A stretch of 64,000 nucleotides of DNA, taken from the NCBI GenBank assembly GCA_016929635.1, contig JAFGIL010000020.1:61686-125685 (forward strand). The letters run 5' to 3'. The position numbers and the translations under genes were made by a program. Below, piece by piece: positions 1 to 12,000 of the stretch; within the stretch, counting starts at the first letter, position 1; each line of letters starts with the position of its first letter. This DNA is from Endomicrobiales bacterium. Its GTDB lineage: Bacteria; Elusimicrobiota; Endomicrobiia; Endomicrobiales; JAFGIL01. Under the pieces are notes generated by a model. It was not told where the DNA came from and did no database searches. It worked only from the letters and a program-made list of their open reading frames with translations.

Positions 1-3000
1 GGTACAACTGTCATTGGTTTCACTTCCATACCCGGTGTTACAGGAACGTCTTATACAACTAACTGGCCTGTGAATTTCAGTGCGCTGAAAGATGGTGCGA
101 CGAACTATATATCCATAGAGATATACGACGTTGCGGGCAACACTTCAACAGCCCTTACGGATGCCTTCTTCATAAAGAAAGATACAACCTTGCCTCAGAT
201 TGTGGAAAACGTATCAGCAGGTTATGAAAACGTCTGGCTAAAATCATCCCAGAACTACGATGTAAATTTCTATGATTACGGAAGTAAATTAAGTACGCCT
301 ACCTGGATATCTTATGTAAACAGTGTTATCGTGGCTTCGGGCTCTGTTTCGGATGTTTATACTCATTCACAGTATGAAACGGATTGGAGCCCTGATTTTG
401 ATTCGCTGCGTGATGAGGCTACAAACTATATTACCGTTAAAGCGTATGATTTAGCAGCGAATACCAAGACAGTGACAAACGCATTTAAGGTATTGAAAGA
501 TACCTCAGCACCTAAGATAACAGGATATACTTCCATTGGAGACAACACATGGAGGAGGTCGTCGCAGACTTACAATGTTGATTTTCAGGATTCAGGGAGC
601 CTTCTGCATTCGGCGCAATACTACGTTGGTGATGCTCCAAGCCAGGGCGGCAATGAGGTTATAGGCTGGACAGATATATTTGCTTCCACAAATGTTTCCA
701 GTTACACCGCGGACTGGCAGGTCTTGTTTGCAGATCTCAAACACGGAGCAACTAATTATGTATCAATAAGAGCCTGGGATAATCTTAATTCAACCAATAC
801 GGTTGTTGATGCGTTTTACGTAAAGAAAGACACCGCGCCTCCGCAAATCACTGTTAATGACGATTATTACGGCCCATACTCGGGATATACCGGAAATGAT
901 ATCAATGTTGATTTCTCGGATACAGGAAACTCAAACCTGAATTATGCCCAATATACCATTTATACCTCGCCTGATATGTCAGGAAGCCAGCTTAAAGGCT
1001 GGACGAATATCTTCACCTCCACAAACGTTGCAACTTTCAATGATGACTGGTCAATAGATTTCGGGGCAACTCTACAGGCACCAACAACAAACTGGTTCAG
1101 CGTGAGGGTTTATGATTATGCAGGGAATGTGAAGATTACAACCGATGCTTTTAAAGTATTTAAGACCACGCCGGTACCAACCATAACAATCGCTTCGGCT
1201 TTAATAGGCGGAGATACCACTTGGAGAAATTCATCCGGCACAGAGTATGATGTGGATTTTGCAAGTAATAGCGTGGATCACGGAATAGATAAGTTTTTGA
1301 CAAAGATATGCTCTGCCGAAAATGAGACAGGGGTAGTTTATCAGGATTGGAAAGAGGAACAGGCAGGTATCGGACAGCCGGAATACACGGCTGACTGGCA
1401 GATAGATTTTTCGACGTGTGTTGAGGGAACTAACTATGTATCTGTCTGGGTGTATGATGAAGATGGCCATAATACAAAAGTTGAGGATGCTTTCTTTGTA
1501 AGAAAAGATACGACAGCCCCGGCTATTACAAACGGGGAAGCCGGAGGAGACACCACCTGGAGAAAATCAAATAATGGAACATATAATGTTGATTTCAACG
1601 ATGCGGTAAGCGGTTCCGGGATTGATTACGTGCAATACAGGATAGTCTCATCCACAAACGGAGTGATAATTGATTCATATACATTTTTGACTGATGCCGG
1701 GTTTAGCTATACGACCGACTGGCAGATAGAGGATGCTCATTTTAACCTCCTGCCCGGGGCAACAAATTATGTTACAGTTATTGTTGCTGATTTGGCGGGA
1801 AATACTTCAACTTATGCAAATGCTTTCTACATTTTAAAGGATACCACTACAATTACTATCACCAATAATGTTTCAGGTGAAGATACTTGGCGCACCTTAT
1901 CATCAACTGATACTGCCTATAACATTGATTTTATCTCAAGCGGTGATTCTAATCTCGATAACGCACAGTATTGTGTGTATAGTGAAAACAACTTATGTGG
2001 AACACAGATTATAGGCTGGTCTAATATCTTTGATAATTTAAATCAATCATCTTATACTACCGACTGGCAGGTTGACTGGTACTCCCTTGATCCGGGAACG
2101 GCAAATTATGTTTCTGTACGGGTGTATAACTATGCAGGTTCGTCAGCAACCGTTATTGATGCGTTCCATATATGGAAAGATTCGGATGTGCCTTATATAG
2201 ACAACGACCAGACCGGGGATGATACGTGGTATACGTCAGATCCCGGAGATATTTTTGATGTTAATTTTGTGGATATGGGAGGATCTCATCTGGATAATGC
2301 TGAGTATACGATTTATTCTGCACAGGGCCAGACAGGAACACAGATAAAACCCTGGACGGAAATATTCTCGTATCTTAATCAGGATTCTTATTCTTCTGAC
2401 TGGGGAATAGACTTTTTCACCGCAAAAGAAGGCACAAATTATATTTCTGTCCGGGCTTATGATAATGCGGGTTCATCAAATGTGATAACCGATGCGTTTT
2501 ATGTTAAAAAAGACACCTCGTCCCCGAATATTACCAACTCGGAGTCCGGGGGAGACAATACCTGGATAAAAACTTCGAGATCATATAACCTTGATTTCCA
2601 TGATACGGGCGGTCTGGATTATTGTCAGTATCAGATTTGGAATTCTCAGAATCAAAGCGGTATTTTGGTAAAAGACTGGACAAATATCGCAACAGCCATT
2701 AGCGGCAGTGACTATGAAACAAATTGGGCAGTTGATTTTGCATCACTGCTTCAGGGCACAAACTATGTGTCAGTAAGGGCATATGATGATTTAGGCAAGG
2801 TTGGGACTTATCGCGACGTTTTCTACATTAAGAAAGATACTCAGGCGCCGACAATAACTGACAACCAGTCGAATGATGATACCTGGCATGCAACGGATCC
2901 AAGCTCAACATATAACGTAGATTTTGCTGACGCTCTGTCTCAGTTTACAACTGCTTATTACAGCGTTTATTCATCGACTTATATTGCCGGTACTCCCGTG

Positions 3001-6000
3001 GTCAATTGGACTCAGATAGTGTCTACTGATACTTTAAATTACACTACAAACTGGGGAATCTCTTTTGACGGGCTTAGAAGCGGGACTAATTATGTGTTCG
3101 TAAAAGCCCGGGACAAGGCCGGGAACGAGATAACCCGCAGCAACTACGTATTCTACATAAAGAAAGATACCGAGGCTCCGACAATTACAGATAACCAGAC
3201 AGGAGATTTCGTATGGCATACTTCCAGCGGAACTCTTTATAATATTGATTACTTGGATAACAAATCATTACTGGATGATTTGCAATACAAGATAGTTTCC
3301 GGCACGCAGGGAGTAATTGTTGACTGGTATACTTATGCTTCCAACGTAAATGCTTCCGAATATACAGATAACTTTGCGCTAACTGAACAGCACTTCAATC
3401 TTTTAAGTACATCGTATTCCTATGTTTCAGTAAGGGCATCCGATAATCTTGGCAATACCAATACTCTGAATAATGCGTTTTATGTTAAGAAGGATACTTT
3501 CGGCCCGACCGTTATATATACACCTGATGCTTATACTCAGTGGTTTTCTTCAAACCCCGGAAATATCTTTAACGTAGACTTTGCTGATTCATTGTCAGGG
3601 TGTACAAGCGCCTACTATATAGTTTATTCTGCGGCGAACAGGTCCGGTACACTGATAAAGAACTGGACTCAAATATTTGGAGGGCAGACTGCCAACTTAT
3701 ATACTCAGAATTGGGGGGTTAATTTTTCAGCGATGCAGCAGGGATTAAACTATGTATCTGTGAAAGTGTATGACCAGACAGGACATGAAACCATTCAAAG
3801 TGATGTGTTTATATTTAGAAAAGATATAACACTTCCCACAATTACCGATAATCAAACAGGAGATGACAGTTGGTATGCCAGCAATCCAGGAAATATATTT
3901 AATGTAGACTTTGCCGATACAGGCGGTTCTAATATAGAATCAATCTGGTATAAAGTACATTTAGGCACTTCAACTGATTATGCCTTACAGCTTGACTGGA
4001 CACCTTTTGAGACTAATATAAGCTCAAGCACTTATGAAGATAACTGGGGTGTGGTTTTTGGTTCGTTAGAGAACAATACATTCAACTATGTCTGGGTTAA
4101 GGTTGTCGATAATGCTGATAATACAAAGGTTTCTAATAGTTATGTGTTTTACGTTAAAAAATCATCATCTGCGGAATTAACGATAACCAATCTACAGGAC
4201 GGGGATACTACATGGCGAAGAATAAATGATGCTGCTTATGACGTAAACTTTGCCTCAGCCGGGCCATCTGCCCTGTTGAAGTTTGAAACTATTGTTTATA
4301 CTTCAAGCGGGGCTGCGGGAACAAAGATATCCTCGTGGACAACTGTTGTTGATAATATAAACGAAGCAGAATATACAACAGACTGGAGCCTTACTACTGC
4401 AACATGGGAGCTTTTGCCTCCGGGAACAAGCTGGGTTTCTGTAAGACTATTTGACACGGCATACAACGTAGCTTATTCTACGGATGCATTCTTTGTAAGA
4501 AAAGATACAAGCCCGGTGGTTATTACAAACAATAAGACCGGAGCCCAGTATTCATGGATAAGGTCAAGCGGTACTTTGTATGATGTTGACTACAACGAGG
4601 ATGGGTATTCGCGAATTAAGGATTTAGAATACAAAATTGTTTCCGGCACGGGCGGTGTGATTGTTGATTGGTATAAGTATGCATCGGGAGTCGATGGTAA
4701 CTCTTATAGTGCTGATTTTAATTTGCTGGAATCTCAATATACCGCATTGCCAAGTTCATACTCTTATGTATCTGTTAGGGCTTCTGATTATGCAAATAAT
4801 ATTTCAACAGTTACAAATGCATTTTATATCAGGAAAGATACAACTCCTGTTACGATAACAAATAATATAAGCGGCGGGGATTCCACGTGGAGAAAAGCAT
4901 CATATGCATATAATATTGATGTAGCAGATGATTTTGCATATGTTAAAGGGCTCGCTTATTCCGTTTATACTTCAACATATATCAATGTCGCGCAGCAGGT
5001 GTTGCCGTGGACCGTTGCTTTCTCAACAAATACGAAATCCTACACTCAGAATTGGCATTTATCCTTCACATCGTTGAAAGAAACAGTTACTAATTATGTT
5101 TTTGTCAGGGCATACGACTGGGCAGCAAACACAACCACTGTTTCCGGTTACGCGTTTTATGTATTAAAGGATACTACATCCCCGACTTATACGGATTCGC
5201 AGGGAGGTGACGATAACTGGAGAAGTTCAAATAACGGAACATATAATGTTAAATTTTATGATACGGGCGGCAGTAAAATATCTGCGGTTCAGACGCTAGT
5301 TTACAGTAATTCAAGTAAAAACGGTTATCAGATTGAAAACTGGGCATCGCAGCTGACACCGAACGCCACTTCTGTAGTTGATCCATGGCAAATTACAACA
5401 GCTACATGGAACAAACTGTGGCAGGGGAAAAATTGGATAACCGTAAAAGCTTTAGATGCCGCAGGGAACAGCACTGCCGAGATTCCTGATGCGTTCTATA
5501 TTCTAAAAGATACGGCTTCCCCGATAATAACCAACGGACACACAGGCGGAGACAATGTATGGAGAAGCTCCTCGGTTGCATATAATATTGATTTCCAGGA
5601 TCAGGGTTCTAAACTGTTGGGTGCAAGGTATATCGTTTATCCTCAAAGCAGCAAGGGCGGTACAAATGTGGTTGACTGGCAGGATATCCCATTGACCCCG
5701 GATACAACTTCCTATACAACCAACTGGGAAGTCTTATTCTCTTCGTTAGTCCCGGGATATAACTATGTAAGTATCGAATGTTATGATACGATACATCAGA
5801 CATCGACTATCACTGATGCATTCTATATTAAGAAAGATACTTCTCCTCCTTATTTTGTGAATGATGAAGCAGGAGGCGATACGCAGTGGAGAAGTCTCAA
5901 TAACGGCCAGTACGCAGTTAAACTTTATGATGTGGGCTATTCCTCAGTCTCTTATCTGCAAACTAGGGTATCAACCAGTATTGCCGGCAGTTCTTATCTA

Positions 6001-9000
6001 TATAATTGGGGAACAGATGTAGCGAATATTAACAAGCTGAGTTATGAAACAGATTGGTCAATAACAAATGCGCACTTTAATTCTTTAGCGGCTGCTGTAA
6101 CAAATTACGTATCGGTACGTATAGTTGATCTAGCCGGCAATACCTCGACTTATGCAAATGCTTTTTATATTCTAAGGGATACGTCCCCCCCTCTGGCTAA
6201 TGATCTTCAAACCGGTGATACGACATGGAGAAGGATAAGCGACGGTGAATATAATATCACTTATCAGGACGCTGGAGGAAGTAAACTTAACAACCTGCAG
6301 TACAAGATTGTTTCCGGAACCAAAGGAGTTGTTGTTGACTGGTACAGCTATCAGACAGGATTGAATGTGAATTCCTATTCTTCTCCGCTGACCATAAACA
6401 GCGCACACTTTGATTTACTGAAAACATCATATTCATATGTTTCGGTTCGCGTCTATGATAATGCCGGTTCGACCAGGGTGGTCACAAATGCATTTTATGT
6501 CAAAAAAGACACTACACCGCCCACTTTAACTGACGGACAAACAGATGACCTTGGGTGGCAGAACTCTAATAATAAAACATACAATGTTGATTTTGCAGAT
6601 TCTTTGTCAATGTTAAAGAATGCACAGTACAGAATAAAGAGCTCTTCCACTACAAGCGGTACTGTTATTGTCAATTGGGTAAATATTTCCGGATTAAGTA
6701 ATATTAACAGTAAACTTTATACAACTAACTGGGCTGTTTCCAGCACACATTTTAATGCTTTGATCCCGAATACAAGCCATTATGTGGATGTGAGATGTTT
6801 TGACTGGGCAGGTTCGTCAGCTACGGTTATAGACGCATTTATGATAAAGAAGGATACGATACCGCCGGCTGCGATTAATAATCTTGGTGCACGGGAGGCA
6901 TCAGAAGGCCAAGTAAAACTTTCATGGACCACAACAGGAGATGATAATTCAAATGATTACATCGATAACGGCCTGTATAGGATTAAATACTCACAACAGA
7001 ATGTAACTTGGGATAACATGAGCAGTTATGTGGATATATCAACGAATACGACCAGCAATAATCCTGAAGTTTATACTCTCACAGGGCTTGCTTCCTCGAC
7101 CACTTATTATTTCTTGATTAAAACCAGAGATAAAGCAAGTAACTGGAGCATCGTGTCAAACAGCACTTATACTGTGTCTGGCCCGGATATCACAGCGCCG
7201 TCTAAGATAACAAACCTTGTTGCATCACAAGGTTCATATGAAACCCAGGTAAATCTTATATGGACTGCTGTTGGTGACAATAATTCAGTCGGAACAGCTA
7301 CGGGATATCTCGTGAAATATGCATCATTTGTATTTAGCCCGAGTGATTTCAATGCACCAAATATATCCACCTATACGCAGAGTTGGACTCCTGCGGCCAG
7401 TGGAACAGTTGAAAACAGGATTGCTACGGGATTTGATTATAATAAAACTTACTGGTTTGCAGTCAAAGCCTACGATGAGGCAGGCAATTATTCAATTGTA
7501 AGCAACACTTCAAGTGCCGTTCCGGGAACACCCGGCGAGCGTGATGCTATGTTGATATACGGAGAAGGCACTTTAAAATATTTCAGAAGTAAATTGTGGA
7601 CGCAGGGCGGCTGGGCATCGGGAACAAACGGTCAGGAGGAATCAACAGCAGCAACAACGAGATGGACTGTATTAAAAACAAACAACGGAGTAAGAAATGA
7701 AAAAATGGCCGGATTCCTTTCTTCAAATAACAATTTGTATATCCAGAGTTATAATGGAATAGCTGAAACATGGACAAAACAGTTCTCTGTCGCAACCGGT
7801 ATTTCAGCATACAGGTGTTTTGATATCGCATATGAACAGAATTCAGGTAAAGCGGTGGTTGTATATTATAAGAATGTATCCGGAAGAGTTTCATACCGCG
7901 TTTGGTCATCCACTGCCAGTGCGTGGATAGTTTCAGAGAAGGAAATAACACTGGGGGATTTATCAGGTGCGGTTAACTGGGTAAGAATGGAGGCGCGTCC
8001 AGGAACTAATGAAATAATGCTTACTTGCCTTGATTCAAATAATGAGATTTACGCGTACAGGTGGAATGGGGATACGTTTGTAAACGGGACAAAACTTACT
8101 ACAAGTGCACAATACAATCAATATGAATGCTTTGACATTGCATGGGAAACGCAGAGCAATGAATGCGTAGCTCTATGGGGAGAGTCAAATGTCTTGTATT
8201 TTAGCAGCTGGACCGGAACTGCATGGGGAACAAAAGCCACTCATACCAATTTAAATATTGCAAACGCAGTTGCATGGGTGAGTATGGATTCAGATCCTTC
8301 TTCCAACAGGATAGGCTATACAGTGGTTGATGCAAGAACTGCTGCTGGTTTTAATGCGGGCATTTGGGATGGTTCAACCTGGCTTTCGCGTCCTACTGCA
8401 GATTCGGATGTTGCCGGATTTGCTACAAGAGTTGCTGATTGTAAGTGGACAAAAGATTCCGGGCAGTTTTTTGTGGTATATGCTGATGACGTTGACCAGT
8501 TTGACTGGATTTACTGGAAGAATAATCAGTGGTACAATTCAGGCGGTGCAGTAGGCGCCGACTTAAATAATGCAACCCTTGACTCTTACGATTTCGGAAA
8601 TACTCTAACATGGCTGCAGCTTGCCTCAGACCCCAACGTAAATAAACTTATTCTTGCAGGTATAGAAACCGATAATACGATGCGTACAAGAAACTGGAAT
8701 GGTTCCGCCTGGGCTCAGGGAACAATCCAGTCTCCTACAGTTTCCGACGAAAACTATGAGTGCATAGCGATATCTCCTGACAAACAGGATACAATACCGC
8801 CTACAATAAGTGACAACATCCCTACGGGCGATGATACATGGAGAAGCGTGAATAACGGAGCCTATGATATTGATTTTAACGATTCCGGCGGATCGAATGT
8901 TTCCTACTTCCAGACAAAAGTTATTTACAATCCTAACAGTAGCCTTGTTGAAGACTGGACAACAACTGTTTCCGGTATAAATGTAGCAAGTTATACCAAC

Positions 9001-12000
9001 AATTGGCAGCTTCTGAATGCTACTTTTGAAAAGATGAAAGAAGGCAGAAATGACGTGTACGTAAGAGTATATGACGGCCTCAATAATGTAGACGATGAAG
9101 ATGGCACTTTTGTATTTTATGTAATGAAAGATACAACGCCGCCTTCTATCACAAATAACGAATCAGGAGGAGATTATACCTGGCGAAATTCAACGGGTGT
9201 GCTCTATGATATTAATTTACAGGATGCAAGTTCAAAAGTCAGTTCTTTGGAGTATGCTGTATACAGCCTGCAGTCATTAGGCGGGACTCAGATTCTTGAC
9301 TGGAAGACGGCATTTTCTAATGCTAATGTTACATCATATACGGATGATTGGGATATGGAAGAGATTGATTTCGATGATTTACATCAAGGGACGTCGAACT
9401 ATGTATCAGTAAGGGTAAAGGATATGGCAAATGCAACACAGGTTTATGAAGATGTATTTGTGATATACAAAGATACGGTTCCTCCGGCAGAGATAATTGA
9501 TTTAACCGCTTCAACCGGTGAAACATATGCAAAGATACAGTTGAGCTGGAGCTCCCCCGGAGATAACGGCAATGAAGGCAATAACATTGGCGGTGCCTAT
9601 GTCGTTAAATATTCGACTTCGGATGCAATACAAGATGAGAATGATTGGGGCAATGCGGTTTTAATTGAACAGAATTGGGTGCCTGAGGCAAAAGATGCCT
9701 CAGAAGTAAGAATTATAACAGGGCTTGATCCTGATTTAACATATTGGTTCTGTATAAAAACTATTGATAAAGTAAATGATAGGGGAAGCACTAACCAGTC
9801 CGGTATAAGCAACTCACCGTACGCCAGGCCGCAGTCAGGTGACCTGATAATCAATGAAGTGTCCCCGGCTGGTGCAGGAGGAGAAAACTGGATTGAGCTT
9901 GCAAACTATACTGTGGATGATGTGGACCTGGAAAACTGGGGAGTTTATTATGATGATAATCCTACCCCAATAAAGCAATGGACTACCTCTACTATCGTTT
10001 CGAGCAACACGTTTGTAAAAATAGATCTGTCTTACGATATCGGAGCTTCAGTATCACATGATCTGTATTTAAGAGACAACTACAGTACGCTGGTTTCACA
10101 CGTAAAATATCCCGCATCGTTGGGTACAAGCGAATCCTTTGCCAGGGTTTATAACGGGAGCAACTATTTTGAAGTTGACCCGACACCTACTGAAGGTTAT
10201 GCAAACTGCATATCAACAAGCCCTCTGAACATTAACGAAGTCAATTATTTAACCGACCAGTTTATTGAAATATACAATAATTCCGACTCCACTATTACTA
10301 CAAGCGGGTATATATTAAGAAATAAAAACAACGAGTTCTTTGCTCTATCAAGGACAGTTTATCCGGGCTCGTTTACGGGTATAGACGAGACCTCTTATGA
10401 TAATACCAGCAAGAGTTATTCCTATTGCTTCGGAAGCTCCGGATTGGATAACAGTTCCGATTTTGTTGTGCTGGAAAATCCGGACGGACAGGTAATTGAC
10501 AGGGTAACATGGCATCAATCGGGATTGGACTCTCAGTACAGGAATTCAGATGCCGAACTAGTTTCTTATAACACGCCTGCTCCTTATGTAACTTCAGGCA
10601 GTATAGGCCGTTACAATGAAGCTGATACGGGTGTTAACTCCAATGACTTTTACAATCTAACGGATACCAACTACGGGACATTCAACACAAAAATCCTAAC
10701 GGGAGGCAATACATTCTATTATCCTATTGCAGATTCATATATTCCGAGGCGCGCAAAGATAGAGATGGCGCTTGCCGAGGATTCTACAAGCGGTAACAGC
10801 AACAACGATACTGTGTGGTTTATACGAACCGGGGGCTCAGTCGACAATAAATCTCCGCATATCTACAGGCTGGCAGATTTAGGCGTTGATTTATCAAACA
10901 CTTCACTGCAGATAACCACCCATACATGGCTTAGCGAACCGGATATTGACGGCAACACTCTTGTCAGTGATACTGTTTACAAGATGGTATTAAATACTGA
11001 CAGTCCGGGAGGCAGGGCACCTCAGGTTGTAAGAGGGTCTATAATGTATGACACAACCGTGCACTATTCTTCGTTTACTTATACAAAACAGAAATATTTC
11101 AATACCGGAAAGAAAGTTGAGGTTTTCAATATAAAAGTGAAAAATCAGTCCATTATCAGTGAATATGATATAAACTTCAAGAAAATAAAAGTTAAGTTCA
11201 CGGATAAAGACGATATTCCTATAGCAAATGCTACTGCCCAGAATGTATTTACGGGATTTTATATATACGAAGATAACCCTTCATATACTACCGGATATTA
11301 TGAAATTGACATAGACACCACGCCTATAGCGCAGGTAACTAATATCAGTCTTGATATCAATGGTATTCAGGAAATAAATGTTGATACATCCGTTCCTTGT
11401 GCAACAATAGGATCGCTGGATGAAAGAAGATACTTCTTTGTAGCAACTCTTGCGCAGGATGCCACCGATTATATAGAGACATTCAAAGCCCAGATGCCCG
11501 CACTCGATAATGTCTTTGTCAACGATAAGACATCTGCAATTACTCAGGATATAGAAGAGACGGATCAGATAATATCATCTACGTTTACTATTTATACTCC
11601 TGTTCAGCCGCCGTCAGGAACGTCCTTCCCTGTAAAAACCGTTCCGGGAGTCATAAAGAAGATAATGGGAGAAGTAAATCCAAACATGAGGGAAGATTAT
11701 TCCACCGATACTTATTTCGTTGCTTCCGAGGATAACAAAGTTATTGCATATAATACGGACGGAACGCATAAGTGGACGAGAAGCATAAACGGAAAACCCA
11801 TAGGTTCGCCGTATCTCAGCTATACTCAAACGGGAGAGCCTTCAGGCTATTTGTATGTTGCTACAGATAACGGCACTGTTTACAAAATAAAAGATGACAA
11901 TACTCAGGTATGGGCAAAAATTCCCGGAGGCAATATAAAGTCTTTGACGGCATTTGATTCAGGCAAGTCTTCTGGAATATTTGTGACAACAACCAATAAC

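Noticed and set aside
7583..7951. Open frame on the minus strand within the giant protein gene
   Set aside because: It lies wholly opposite the propeller section of the plus-strand gene, has no ribosome site or recognisable domain, and the plus strand has a continuous repeat protein.
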